This document shows, one piece after another, positions 1 to 12,538 of a stretch of 64,000 nucleotides of DNA. Made by a program: the position numbers and the translations under genes. The notes beneath the pieces were generated by a model. The model did not search any database. It saw only the letters and a program-made list of their open reading frames with translations, and had not been told where the DNA came from. The DNA is taken from NCBI RefSeq assembly GCF_029784135.1, contig NC_073746.1, forward strand, positions 164,491,296-164,555,295, read 5' to 3'. The first letter of the stretch is position 1; every line of letters starts with the position of its first letter. Source of the stretch: Toxorhynchites rutilus septentrionalis (taxonomy: Eukaryota > Arthropoda > Insecta > Diptera > Culicidae).

Positions 1-62
1 AGGCGTTGAAATTATTCAAATTTGTATGTTTTTTTTAACTATGTTCCTCAAAGAGAAATTGT

Positions 63-810
63 GATCATGGTTTGACCACCTCTGATCATAGTTCGTCCAA
101 AAAATGATCATGGTTTGTCTGCTTTTAGAAATCACCATTTTTGAATGAAAAAAATCGAATTTTCAAGTAGATGTTGTATTTATCATTGTTTTAGTTTACT
201 GTCATCATATTGATCCATTCATAAATTAGGCTTTCTTCAGAATATTGCCTTTTATTGGGCCATTTAAAAGTGTCACCTCAACACATTCGACATAGAGAAA
301 CTTTATTTCTGCTATGTGCGAAGAACACAATAAACAAACTGCAGCGCGCCAAGCGGTTGCCATAGAAATCATGTGGACAAAACAACATTAATTAATTGGA
401 CAACTCATGATCAGAATTGAGATCATCGAAATGCGTTAATTTAATGGTTTAGCTATGAAAATCTGATACAAATGGTGTGCAAGCATGATGTTTACAATAT
501 TTCTGTGTTAGTGTTATAATCCAGAAAAAAGGTTGGAATACGTGCCAAATAATCATCTGGTGATTGATTAAAAGTTAGCTCAAATGAGGGGCGCATTGAC
601 ATCAATATAAAGTGTATTTTATTATCCTTTAAAACATATGAATCTGTAAAAATATATAATAAAACTACTGTAAATCATGGAAAAGACTATTTTATTTATA
701 TGTTTTGAAACATTTGAATACCTGATTTGACAAAGGTGTGCTGAATTAGATCATTCAGAACGGTGGACAAACCATGAACGTATTTTCGACTGGACAAACT
801 ATTGCAAATT
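63..810. repeat. Possible foldback/MITE with inverted subterminal motif clusters
   Basis: The motif TGATCATGGTTTG or close variants occurs three times near the left edge (about 65-77, 85-97 and 105-117). Its reverse complement GGACAAACCATGA occurs near 764-776, with a variant GGACAAACTAT near 794-804. Opposite orientation at the two ends of an AT-rich stretch of about 750 bp suggests subterminal inverted repeats of a non-coding element. No TSD or exact terminus was found and the left end may lie outside the window. Confidence 0.35.
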
Positions 811-873
811 AATTTTTTTTTGTAAATAAAAAAGAGCTTTTTTTCTCAGTGTACATTTTTTTCACATTTTAAC

Positions 874-1452
874 CAGAGATCGAAATACTCGCCGATTTGA
901 GACGAAAAACATCCGTTTTCACCCACAGGGAAAAATAGCTGAGAATATAGGAGGCGAGAGAATGTTATACGCCCACTTCGATTCTCGCGAGAAACGCAAA
1001 GCCGATTTTTATTTTTCGGTGAGTTATGATTGCCGAAAAATGGTTTCGTTTTCAGTGACTCCTTGATGCCGATAATGGTTTTTCACTTCTTCAGTACAGC
1101 TGAAAACATTGCATGAAAATATGCGGCAATATTGGGTTTCATCGTGAATGAAACATGAGGTGGATTAATATTTGTACAATTCAGAATGCAGATCGTTTGG
1201 ACGCTGTCCTAACAGATTAACGTTGGTAAAGTTAGCTATGATTTTTCGCTCCATATTTTCAGTACCAAATGAGAGACGAAAAACCATTCTCGTTGAACTT
1301 CCGAGAACGAGATTTTCCACATCTCTTTCTCTCTGAAAAAGAATTTTCGGTGAAAACGAAGAGACGAAAATATCAACAATACACGGTTCATCGAAAACTA
1401 GATTGATTGATTGAATATTTATCGTGCATTCGAGCGAGGATTTCGATCTCTG
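874..1452. mobile_element. hAT-type MITE with 8-bp TSD
   Basis: The left end CAGAGATCGAAATACTCGC and the right end (reverse complement CAGAGATCGAAATCCTCGC) form terminal inverted repeats. The direct repeat ATTTTAAC flanks both sides at 866-873 and 1453-1460. An 8-bp duplication and a CAGAG-type terminus are typical of hAT transposons. The 579-bp interior has no supported coding region; it repeats the word GACGAAAA and GAGAACGAG-like words in both orientations. It is most likely a non-autonomous element moved in trans. Confidence 0.8.
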
Positions 1453-1460
1453 ATTTTAAC

Positions 1461-4348
1461 ACAATACTTTATAATTCTTTCTAAGACACTATTTCGATAC
1501 AACTCATAGTTTTTGAGATATAAATTATCAAAGATTTCTTTTACTCAATGCGATACGCCCTTTTCAAAAGCTACACTTGATTTAAAAAAATCCCGATTGC
1601 TGTGGAAGACTCATATTTCCTTCAACCCAAACGGAATACAAACTTTCATTCGAATAAAAAATACTCATGTTTTGTCATCTGTCGATCTCATTTGGAATTG
1701 CTGTATATATTTCTTTCTAAATCAGATTTACTTACAATGGTTCATTGTGGATTCCAAACTTTAATTTCAACAAAATGACAAAAAGAACATACCACCATTG
1801 GTCATCAACACTTATAAATCACATATGCAGCACTTATCCTCATAATCAGTACGTCTTTCTTTGAGACAAAGGTTCTTCCGGCATAATTCTTCGGTAAAAT
1901 GACTCTTCCGTTTAGACACTTAAAAACCAACCTTAAATATCGAAAAAAAAAACCCTAAAACAACCCTATGAAACGAAAACTTTGAATGAAAACAGATGGA
2001 AGATCTCGTGGAAGATGCCTGTGCGAATGCTTGCAGAATTTTAGTCAACAATAGAAAAGTTTTAACTCAAAAACAAAATACAACAAAAAAAAAGAGTTAT
2101 GATTCGTCAACAAAATTGAATTTATTTTAAAAATCAGGAAAAATGCTAGAATAAGAAAAAAAAATATCAGGACGCTCCAAAAGCATCTCAGAATCAGGAC
2201 ATGTCCGGCTGAATCAGGACAGATGGTATCCATAGGATTAGATAACTCGGGAACAGCTTTTTGTAATCTCCCTGGTTGACCTTCATAGTCTTGCCCACTT
2301 GACTAAATATGGTTATTCGCGAAAGATATTTTAAACGGTAAAAGTTGACACGAGATTACATGGTTTTTCAGTCCGAATGGTGTCACATGAAAATATCTAA
2401 AATACGACGAACGTTCGAAAGTCCGGTTATATTTTGTCCACTCTCAGCACACGCTCGGTCCCACTATCCACCGCCAAACATTGTGTCGTATGCGTAAACC
2501 ACAAAAGCGCGCGTTGCGTAAATATTTCGGCGCGAACTTCTCTGAACCTCTAAACTGATCGCGCTATTATTGAGTTGTTTACGCACTCGAGTCCCTCGCA
2601 TCCACCCACCGACCCCTTCACCATCCCCACAAACCGAACGCGTCGTCATCGCGTCGGTTACCAACGGAAACCAATAATGTTTAGAAAAACTAGACACAGC
2701 AAGATAGCATAAACCCATTCAGAAACTTCCCTCGTGCCACCGGTGGAATGTATCGCGGTTTCCACCGTATGATTCAGGTGCGTGGTGTTGGCTTACGCAA
2801 CGAAACACACGCATTTGGCATGGTTTCTTCCTCTTGCCACCACCACCACCACTACTGTTTCGTTGGCCCCTTTTTTTTTGACCGATTGAGTGAAAGAGTT
2901 TGGTATGCCTCCTCCTCCCTCGAGATAGATTCTTCTTCTCGCAGCTGGTTGTTGGTCGGTGCGTGTACGCACTTTCGGGATCTCTCGCTCTGTTACTCTT
3001 TCTCTCCGACCGACTCTCAGATGACCATGAATTTGACCGTGTAATGGTGCCCTCCAGCGGTATCGGTTTGTTTATGGGCGCTGGGATTTAAGAATTTAAA
3101 TAGACTGCCACCCGAAAAAAAACCCCGATCGGTATCATCTCGCGAGGACAGTCGCCTCTAGTGCTTGCTGCACGCCTGGTTGGCCACAATAGCGAAACAG
3201 CTCCCCTCTGTCGATGGTTTCGTGATTTTGGGGGCTTGAATGGGAGGGATTTTTCTAGTGGATAGCGGTTGAGTATGTGAAAAGAGCATTGCTGTTTGAT
3301 CTTGTTTTGGGGCTTTGCCGATGCTGTGTGGTTCGGTGATATGAAGCCGGACTTTCACTACTGTATCAAAGTTTGACTAACGGGGAAGCAGCAGTTGCTG
3401 GAGGTGTTTCAAAAAAAAAAAATATTGTAGATAGAAGAAAGTATATGGAATCACGCATCAGTATAACATCTATCAGTTCAGCATTAAAATATCACAGCGT
3501 ATTGTATCGATTATGAACGCCAAATGAAACCATGGTCTCGGTGCCATTGCATTAGAACTCCTCAGACCAACCTTCCCTTTTTTTCTACCAAAGAGCACAC
3601 CTTCACCGAAGCTCAACTCAATTATCACCGTATGACGTGAATTGTACCATCATCACGTGAGCAACTTAATCAGTGATATCGTCCGTAATGGGGGTGCAAG
3701 CAATGAATGGTGCAATATAAAATTTCATCGCACGTGCACGATGATTTTGTAGTCGTTAGTTAGCTGTCAATCTTAAAGCCCAATAGGGGAATACCATAGA
3801 AAAGGCGCCCAAGTGCGGACAACAAATCGTGACGAGACAGCAAGTGCAAACCGTGTGCGTGTGCGCACCTTCTTCTGCAATTAAAAACAAATATTGAATT
3901 GTAAATTGAACGATAATGAATGCGCACGCGCGTGTTTGGTCCAGTGACAGATTGGAACTGATGCTGTGATGGTGCATAAGAAGCTAGCATGCATAGGAGG
4001 CAGACCGATGTGCCGCTTCGACGCTGTGCTGGTGGTCGGTGTAGGACAAATTGCGTGTAGTTGCGGAGAGTTTGTTGCAACACCATGTTTGCGTTTGGGA
4101 TAAAAATAATATTTTAGCACCTTCCTTCGAAAGTGGTTCTCTAATGTTACCATGCTAGGTACATCCCAAGAGACTAGAGAGAGCGACGATGCGCGGATGA
4201 TGATGTAAAAATACAATGTTGTGTCGTTTTTTAGGAATCGTTTAAGTGTTGAGTACTTTCGGTTCTGTTGTGTTGATTTCGAAATAATGAACGCCACGGA
4301 GAACAATTTCGCGCAGAATCTAAAATATTCTAAAATAATTATGAACTC
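1461..4348. other. No gene seen; AT-rich lead into GC-richer unique sequence
   Basis: Up to about 2400 the sequence is AT-rich with nothing recognisable. From about 2430 to 3380 and 3540 to 4320 it is GC-richer and looks single copy, with CCACCACCACC and CTCT runs. Open frames here are short, start in low-complexity runs, lack conserved motifs and overlap on both strands. I see no exon, promoter or RNA gene that I can support. Confidence 0.4.
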
Positions 4349-4770
4349 CTAGCTGACCCGGCAAACTTCATCTCGCCCAAAATTTATTTTCCGTTATCAC
4401 ATTCACGTTTTCTTACTAATCGCACCTACATGGGTTCAATCGCAGAACTGTTCATTGATACAGAAGATATGATAAAAACAATAAAAACAGCCCTAAATCG
4501 GACAATTCCTTTCTCGAGTTTTGCTCTTATCAACACATTCGGCGATCCATTTTTATTTATATAGATAGAAAAAAATTACTTGATTAGTGTTCGAGTTATG
4601 CAGAATTTTTTTGTTTCATTTGTATGGTAGCCTCCCCTTTGAGATGGGAAGAAGTGTCGTACCACCGTAGAAACGTTTATCGATCCCTAAAACCTCTATA
4701 TGCCAAGTTTGATTCCATTTTCTGGATTAGTTCTCCAGTTATTCAGAACACCCCCCCTTTCTTTCCCCTT
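4349..4770 (+). repeat. Dispersed repeat family beginning CTAGCTGACCCGG, copy 1
   Basis: Starts with CTAGCTGACCCGGCAAACTT and continues with text shared with the copy at 48509: a CGCCCAAAATTT word, then GTTATCA, then TTCAATCGCAGAACTGTTC, and later a block telling AAACGTTTAT-CCTAAAACCT-ATGCCAA. The right part is lost where the FB-like repeat begins. The class is unknown to me; it is non-coding here. Confidence 0.65.
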
Positions 4771-5995
4771 TCTAATGTATTAAAGAGTTAAACCACCATT
4801 GAAACATATACATACATTGGAAGAAGGATCTTTCTACTGGAAAAGAGTTAACAACAATAACTGTTGATTGTTTTATAATGGTTTACTCGTAACATTCTTG
4901 TGTGTGAATTTTCGCTGCATACTTTTTTCTATTCAAAAACACACAAAAATTGTACGAGTAAAACATTAGTATTCGAGGAGTCTTCGTGTAAAAATGCCAT
5001 TAATTTCAAAAGCTTTATGAAATATAATGTTCACGTCTTTGAAGATAGTCCATTAGGATGCCAATGAAAATGGTCATCTCTAATTTCAAAAAGGTACCTC
5101 ATAAACCACACCACCTCGAAAAAACACCGTATGCCAAATATTAGCTCAATCGGGCTTAAGGGAGAGTGGCGCAAAGCGGTCAAAGTTTGAGTTTTTTGAA
5201 AATCGAAAAATCAGCCAAGGGGGAAATCGGGGTTTTCGAACATTTTTTTTATGCCAAATGTCTGCAATTCTACATGAAAACACAATACAATGAAATTTGA
5301 TTTTTTTTATAAATGGTGTCCGCAGTTTGATTCTTATTCGCTTAATTTGAAAAGCATGTTATTCGATGATATTTTAATGTTTTCAATCAAATAGGTACCA
5401 AAGTAGAAAGCTTAAAAGCATATTGAACTAATTTATTAAAAATATCAACCAAATAATATCTGTGCATAGAGTTGAGATCTGTTTTCTGCATGATATGCCT
5501 TAAAGTGTCCGAAATATGATTCAGAACGGTACCCTTTGCAAAGTATTAGCTCATTCGAACTTCATTTATTAGTATCACATACGTAAAAAATTGAGTTTTT
5601 TTGAAAAACGAAAGATCAACGAAAATCGGGGTTTTCAAAAAAAATTGTTAGTGGCAAATGTCTTGAAATTGCATTACTTGTAGTATATTGAACTGTAAGA
5701 TACAATTCACATTCTTCTTAACATGTTCGTCTTACCCCCACTTCCCCTATGAGGTATTAGTATATATATTTTTTAATGAAAAAAAAGTTTTTTTAAAAAA
5801 ATGAAGTTAAATTAAAAAAAAAAAATTTTTTCTAGTGTATATCTTAGATTTATTTTTATATTTTTTTCGTCAAAACAATTTCCTACATTTCCTTCTCTGA
5901 CCGAAATTTTGTAGATCTTATTAGTTTTTAAGTTAAACTTTCGTAAAAATTTAAGAAAAAAATTTGGCCCTTTTCAAAAAGTAATCCAATTTTTT
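4770..5995. mobile_element. Diverged FB (long foldback) family copy, FB3
   Basis: The left part (about 4795-5045) matches the core of the elements at 17.6-20.8 kb: a CATACATTGGAAGA word, the pair CTCGTAACATTCTTGTGTG and CACACAAAAATTGTACGAG, and GGAGTCTTC followed later by GTCTTTGA. The right part (about 5880-5995), read in reverse, matches the left end of FB1: TTACTTTTTGAAAA, then TTTCTTAA, then a GAAATGTAGGA word. The middle has a diverged direct repeat near 5150-5260 and 5560-5665 (both with AATCGGGGTTTTC and GCAAATGTCT). No coding capacity was seen. Confidence 0.5.
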
Positions 5996-6129
5996 TTTTG
6001 AGATTTCAAGTAAGCAAAGTGTTTTAAACGAGTTTTACTATACTCTGAGATTGTGCTGCCAGGTCCTAAGAGAAGTTGGCATAAAATTCGTCCATAGTGA
6101 AAAAAGTAGAAGTGAACCTGTGAATAGTA

Positions 6130-6267
6130 TGTGTAGGATTTTTAAGCAATGTTACAGTGTTTTTGATTTTAATTTATCTCGCTCAATCCTCAGAAAACTG
6201 TGTAGGATTTTCAATCAATGTTACAGTGTTTTTGATTTTAATTTATCTCGCTCAAGACTCAGAAAAC
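6130..6267 (+). repeat. 69-bp tandem duplication
   Basis: Two adjacent units, 6130-6198 and 6199-6267, both start TGTGTAGGATTTT and share CAATGTTACAGTG, TTTTTGATTTTAATTTATC and CTCAGAAAAC. They differ at a few positions. This is a simple local duplication in AT-rich DNA. Confidence 0.85.
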
Positions 6268-6640
6268 TGTACTCGCGTTCATGTTAAATTGTAATTTTGT
6301 TATTTTGAAGTTCAAACTAATGGCTAGTGTTAAGATAGAAGAAGCTGTTTCTTTGTTTTGATTAAGATAGTATCATTTGGTTGACGTATGAAATGATCAG
6401 ATTTTATCCCCAATTTAGAAAAAACACACTTTTAGCACACTTAAATGAGCTTTTCCTTGCTCCAAAATAAACAAAATAAACGTAATTTTTCGTTTTTTAC
6501 GTAATTCTCCAACAGGTTCGAGATAAAAATATGAAAAATATACAAAAGTGTATCTTCCTATGGTGTATTGCGACAAATCGTAATAAAACTTCCCATTAAA
6601 AGTTTTTTTTTTAATTTTGTAATCTTGGAGATATTTTTCC

Positions 6641-6938
6641 ATTTTGAGACCCAGTTCTGCTCTAATTTTTATTTGAATTTGTTCTTACGTGTTTTTGACA
6701 ATTTTTTTGTTCAGAATTTGAAAAGCTAAGATTTTTGAAAAACACAAAGTACTGGATATGAAAATAATGAAAAAAATTTTGATATTTCGATATCCCAAAA
6801 TTTCTCAAGATTTCCTAAAAAATCCTTTCAATATTTTAAAATTTTCGAATACAAAAAAATGCAGCGCGCAATAAAAATTAAACATTGCAAAACTACGTAC
6901 GAACACATTTGAATAAAAATACTGGGTCTCAAAATTAA
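6641..6938. repeat. Short MITE-like inverted repeat
   Basis: The left edge TTTTGAGACCCAGT and the right edge ACTGGGTCTCAAAA are inverted copies. Just inside them are inverted relatives (ATTTTTATTTGAATTTGTTC against GAACACATTTGAATAAAAAT). The interior is AT-rich and non-coding. Related words (CGAACATATTT, CCAGTACTAAGTATCAAAAT) occur in the inverted repeat at 28.3-30.2 kb, so this may be a short member of that family. Confidence 0.55.
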
Positions 6939-7472
6939 CAAAAATAAATATTTTCAAGGTTAAAGATTAACCCTTTGCGCTCGGGTTAAATTTGGGCATG
7001 GGTGTCGTACTGGTCGGAATTATTTTATCCTTGAAAAAGCAGTGATACATGCAAGATTATGAAAAATAAACATTATTTTATTTTTTTTGTGAAGTATACA
7101 CTGAAAGAGTCTCCAAGAGTAAATCATATGAAGTATAATCAATACATACTTTTATTTTTATTATCCCTTGAAAATGAGACACTTTTGCCATTGATGCAAT
7201 AAATGTATAATTAATGCCAGGAATGTGTATCCGAAACGATCAGCACTTTTCATTTTTAACAAAGATTTTTTTTTTACATTAGATTTTTCAGATGACATAC
7301 GAAAGTTATGCAAACAATTATTCTGCTCTTTAAAAACAGCATAAAAACAACATATTTTAAACCAGTAGATACTCAAATATTGATTTCAGCGTATCCGAAA
7401 TCAGCAGAACTTTTCACTTTAGATAAACAAAGATTTTGTCGCTTAAGACACTTATGCGATTATTCAAATAAC

Positions 7473-7541
7473 ATGCCGAATAACACGCCTTGAATGTACT
7501 CTGGAGTGGCAAGCTCTAGAACACGCGTGACCACAGTGCAA
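7473..7541 (-). mobile_element. SINE core fragment
   Basis: Read on the minus strand this 69-bp piece matches the central body of the complete SINEs in the window: TTGCACTGTGGTCACGCGTG, then TCTAGAGCTTGCCACTC, then CATTCAAGGCGTGTTATTC. It lacks both the tRNA-like head and the GAA tail. It is a fragment, or a related SINE that shares a core domain. Confidence 0.75.
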
Positions 7542-10500
7542 AGTGTTACAATGACTGAATTCTGCTGTTAATATTTTTGTCCCATATTCCTGTGCATTCA
7601 ACGCACTGTGCGTTGTCTTGTGTGGGTGGCTACTTTGTTTTGATACTGAGTACCGTTATCCATTACTCAGAGGAGCACCGTATTGATTCGTAAACAGGGC
7701 ACTAGACATCAAACTTCGTTTAGGAAAAGCATAAGCTGATAATTGGCTGATAAGATGCCCCAAAATGGGTCATATAATCATGAAAAATAGTTTTCTCAAT
7801 CCTCAAATCATCTGCATCGAATCAGTTCTACGAGGAATTCCTTTGAAGAGATACCTCAGCTCTACGAAAAATATGTGCTAGTGTGAATGCGTTTTTATGT
7901 TCGTAAATATCTTTTCGAATGTTGTGTAATGTAAGATTTCTCAAATATTCCACCATCGGATTTATGTTCTAATCATTGCAAACATCAAACTCTGTCCGCT
8001 TCCCCAACTCACTTGAACTCCCACAACGCAGAGACAACATTTTGGCGCGGAGCCTCACCATATCCTCCAAAGTCCAAAGTTGCCACAGCATAGCCTTGCT
8101 GTTCAGCTGCTATCCCAGCCGGGAAACCCGCATTTCAAGAGCGATAAAACTGTGAACGAATCCAAAAATACCCACACACACACACATCACACACATTCGA
8201 CTTCTTGGCAGGATCGATCGATTAATGCAGACAGTCAGTGGTGCTCTCTCTGCGTTTGTGAGTGTATACACATCGATATAGGCAAACATGGAACATTGAG
8301 TTTGCCACAATGGGTGGAAAATTTTCACCAGCCACTACCATCACTTCCACCGATCCAGCAGCATAAAGGTTTGTTGTGTGCGTGTAGAAGGCTGGGTCAT
8401 GTGGAATCCTGTTGGACGAGGAACGGAGGAAGCTACTCTGTCTATCTCTCGCGCGCTTTGTGAAAGCCTACTACTGGAACAGATGATTCCGTAGTAGTAG
8501 TAAAATCAGCAGGAGAACTTCCTGTTCTTCTGGATCGGTCCTGCGGAAAGATATCCGGGAAAGATTTTTTTCTTCTTAGGAAAAACGAGTTGATTTTGGT
8601 TCCAGTTCAACGGTTTTATTTTATTCCCACTCATGTTTGCACAGGTCCCCGTTGAGCATAGTCATTCAGGTACCAACAGAAAAGAGCAGGACAAACCAAA
8701 AATGATGGAGGTTGATGGTGAAGGAGGTAGCTTTCGTAGTGCAAATGGCTGAGAAAAGCGCGCGCTATTTTCCTTGCCGCACTGCTCAACATTGCTTTTT
8801 CATTGCGACCTGCCGCCGAGTGGGTGGTGGATCGTGTTGGGTGGTGTGGGAAAAGGAAACGGATCGATACCGCGCGCACATATGTCGACCCATCGCTACA
8901 CTTCGGGTCGGGTTTTCGAGCACAAGAATGTGTGTATATCAGTGAGCGAGTGAGTGAGGGGGAGTTTTGTGTGCTCCGCAACAATACACACGAGCGGCAG
9001 ACCTAAAACAGGTCACAACTACGCGTAGTCCACGGAACAGAACTTTTCCATCATCCATCCACTCACAGCAGCTATCCTGTGTGACGGGAAAAGGAAGTTT
9101 TCTACGGCTACACGGAAAGCTACTATCGTCGTGCTGAGGTTTCCGTAGTAGTAGTAGTGATAGTAGGGCTTGGGTGTGGAGGGGGTAAGAAAGACCTTAT
9201 GGGAGACGCTTTTACGACAGGTGGTGGAGTGTTGTCTTCCGTTGGGCTTGGGTTCGAATTCCGGGGAAAGGCACTGCAATCCTGACTGTGCTGATGCTGT
9301 GTGCTGCAGAGAAAAGCCACCACACTCATGCGCGAAAGCTTCGTTTATGAATGATGACGTCGAACACATAGCTGGATTGTATGTATATATTTTCCAGGAC
9401 TTTGGGTGTGAGGATAGATATGGCGTGGGATTGGAACCGTTCGGCAGTTGTCACGAGTGTTAATACCAGTGGCATAGTTAAGGCGGTTATTCGACACGAA
9501 CTCTGCCATTTCAGGTATCGGATGATGATGTCGATGATTGTGTAATGACGATGGGCCCACAAACCCTTCCCATCACCGTCGGCTTTGGGGATGAGTAACC
9601 CCTATGTGTCGGCTGTTTGGTTGACTCAAAAACTGCTGAGCGTCGTCGTTGTCGTCGTATGGTCTGCCAGAGGATTTTTCAACTTGGAAACAGCTGTATC
9701 GGCGACACAGACATGACGCCATACAATTCCACTGCAGACACCGCTGACTAGCGCGGGTTGGTTGACTGGTGAAAATGAGCGCAGACGACACACACGCCAC
9801 GCCACGTCCCCCAGAGTGATGATGGTGGTCGGGGCGAGGGTGGTGGCATCCTTCATCCCCGCGCATTCAGAAGTACCGAGATGAGAAGAGATCGGAAAAG
9901 ACAACGCCCAGTTTCTCTTTTTTTTTGCTTCTTTGAAGCATCCCATCCACCGATACCGTTTCCAGTGTTTACGCGGGTTTTCAATGAAATGGGAGGCTAA
10001 TTTTATCGTGTTTTATTTGTCGACCCGGTCGAGAGTGATTTGGGTCATCGTATCGCCTGGTACACACACTTTGGGTTAATTAGGTTTATTGAAGTTATCT
10101 TCCGCTGTTGGATCCGAAGCGTATGACGATGTTTGATTTATGGGAAATCAACTATGGTTGGATGAGAAAAGCGAATGTATCAAACTAGAGATACATACCA
10201 GATGTGTTGTTTTTTTCAAAAGTAAAACAAATGTTGTACAAATTGAAAAACTAAATATTGGTAGCATGACGAATTTTGTCCAGTTTTAAGTGCTTATTGT
10301 ACAGTCATTTCTTAATGGTTTCATTAGATTTTTGCACAGATCGATTTGGACGCTCCATAAAATTCTATCGCAACATAGGTCTTTGTAAAACCTATAATAG
10401 GGAATATATAGGGAGTAACGCAATTCTACGTCAACTATTCGGTCATGAAAAACAAGGATATGAAAAAAAGAAAAGTAGGAGCGAAGAGAAGAAGTAAAGA

Positions 10501-10604
10501 GGAGAAGAGGACAAGCGAAAGAGAAGGAATATAAAATAAAATATAAAAATGGAAAATAAGATAAACTTGCTGCAAAATAACTCTGCACAATTAAACAAAT
10601 ATAC
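7542..10604. other. No gene seen; GC-richer unique island with microsatellites
   Basis: About 7950-10100 is GC-richer and looks single copy. It carries short CA (8168-8193) and GTA (9145-9165) runs. Several overlapping open frames exist on both strands but none shows a domain or a splice-bounded exon. A stretch at about 7625-7730 resembles 38680-38770 (both with GAGTACCGTTAT and CACTAGACAT). From 10100 to 10604 the sequence is AT-rich with nothing recognisable. Confidence 0.4.
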
Positions 10605-10608
10605 AACT

Positions 10609-11273
10609 CTCGCGTAACTTTTGAAAAGGCCCAATGTAACATCTTCGTCAACTCAAGAAAAACGAAGTTGAAGACCCGAACATTATTTCGCAAGTTGTCT
10701 TGAAGGCTATCGATCTTTATCACTGTTTTCACCACTAGCTGTCAAGAATAACTCCGTAAAACCAATCGTAACTGTTGTTCCGAGATTTGAGATTAGGGTT
10801 GAAGCCTCGGAGCGAAAAATGTTACATTGTACGTTTTGACTGCCGGCGTTTGCACATTGGACATGTTACGTTGCACTATAAGAATTTGAAACTAACTAAT
10901 TAACAACAATCCAAATATCAGCATTTCATTCTAAAGACAGATTATTATTGTCATCACTCGAATTGCACTGAAATCGATAACAACACCTGTAAGAAACAAA
11001 TTCCAAAACGACCGAAGTACGACTGCGTGTTGTTTTGACTGTTTTGTTACTTCGTTTCGGGCGTCGGAGGAAAGTGGCGTCCGAAGTAACAGCCGGGTGC
11101 TTAAAATCCGAATTTGTACATTGGATGTTTTTTGTATCGGCGATAAAAAGATGAAGAAGATACGTGAACGATCGTTTTTGTAATGCATTCAATGATTGAA
11201 AACTAATAGCGTGCATCCATTAACTCGATTTGTTTACATTTGTTACATAGGACCTTTTCAAAAGTTACGCGAG
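10609..11273. mobile_element. MITE with long terminal inverted repeats and 4-bp TSD
   Basis: The left end CTCGCGTAACTTTTGAAAAG and the right end CTTTTCAAAAGTTACGCGAG are perfect inverted repeats. The similarity continues inward through GGCCCAATGTAAC against GTTACATAGGACC. AACT lies immediately outside both ends (10605-10608 and 11274-11277), a probable 4-bp TSD. The 665-bp interior has no recognisable protein. Confidence 0.8.
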
Positions 11274-11589
11274 AACTCTTTAACTTTCAAATCAGTCTTC
11301 AATGATTTTTACCTCAAAAAAGCACCATTCGACGTTACAACTTCAAGATAAATAGTCCATTCAACGATGATTCAAATTTTCTTTTTCAAAACCAAACCAT
11401 GGGTTGCATTTCTTCGAAATTGAAGAAGTGGCGGTTAAGTTAAGTTTCCAACAAAATGAGTATATCCTGAGAAAAAAACGAATTTCAGGACCATCCTAGT
11501 TTAGGATGGTGCTCCCTAAGAACAGAATCGAAACCTCTCTTGCATGATCTACTCGAAGTGTTACAAAATATTTATGATATGATTCTCTT

Positions 11590-12538
11590 TTCCTCTCTTC
11601 TTCTGCTCTCTATTACTCTCAATTTCTCTATTTTTTTTTCTTTATTCCTCTCTTCCTCTTTTTCTGTTTCTCTCATTTTCTCTTCATCTTATTATCTCTC
11701 TTTTTTTCTCTATTATAGTGACCTCCAACACGTTTGTTTGGTTCGTCATTTTTGCTTCCATTTCTGGAAGAAAGTCGGAAGTAAGGATTGAACTCGTGAC
11801 CTTTAGCGTGAAAGGTGTTACCACTACGCCAGATCGCCTCCACTTATCCTCTCTTCTTCTATTCCTCTTTGCTTCTCTTTCTCTCTTCCTCTCATCCTCT
11901 TCACTTTTCTCTTTCCCCTTCTCTCTTTTACTATTTCTTCTTTATTTCTTTCATCTTTTCGCATTCCCTTTTCTATTTGCCTTTTTACGTTTTATTTCCA
12001 CTATCCTCTATCCTCTTTCATCTTTTCTACTTTCTCATTACTCTTTTATTTTTCCTCTCTCTTTTTTCATCCTTCCTGTTTTCTATTTCATCTTTTTCTA
12101 TTTTTCTTCTACATCTATTTTGCTATTTTTCTGTATTATTATTTTTCTATATACTTTTTTTCAATTTTCCAATTTTTCTATTACCTTATTTTTTGATTTT
12201 CTCTAATTCATATTTTTCTATTTTGCTATTTTAAAATTTTCCAATTTTCTATTTTTCTATTTCCATATTTCCTTATTTAGCAATTTTTCAATTTTGCTAT
12301 TTTTCCATTTTCCTATTTCTCTACTTTTAAGTCTGCCTATTTTCAATTTCCTAATTCTAATATTTTCAAATTCTCCAATTGTTCTATTTTCCATCTTCTT
12401 ATATTCCTATATTCCTATATTTCTGTATTCCCATTTTTCTATTCTACTATTTTCCTAGTTTCTTATTCTCTTATTTTCGAATTTTCCTATTTTCTACTTT
12501 CCTGTGTTCCTATTTTTCTATTTTCATATTTTCTCATT
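11590..12538 (+). repeat. Degenerate pyrimidine tract with TCTATTT-like words
   Basis: A continuous C/T-biased stretch. It starts as CTCTTTTCTCT-like sequence with a short non-pyrimidine break at about 11715-11845. From about 12060 it becomes a degenerate 7-9-bp word TTTTCTATTT / TTTCCTATTT. It leads without a gap into the heptamer array. Predicted proteins are Phe/Ser/Leu-rich artefacts of composition. Confidence 0.85.

Noticed and set aside
2748..3091. His- and Ser-rich small proteins in a GC-richer island
   Set aside because: They begin outside any recognisable start context, overlap each other, and depend on CCACCACC and CTCT runs.
11540..12234. Phe/Leu/Ser-rich proteins resembling membrane segments
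   Set aside because: Translation of a pyrimidine tract; hydrophobicity is compositional and several frames overlap.
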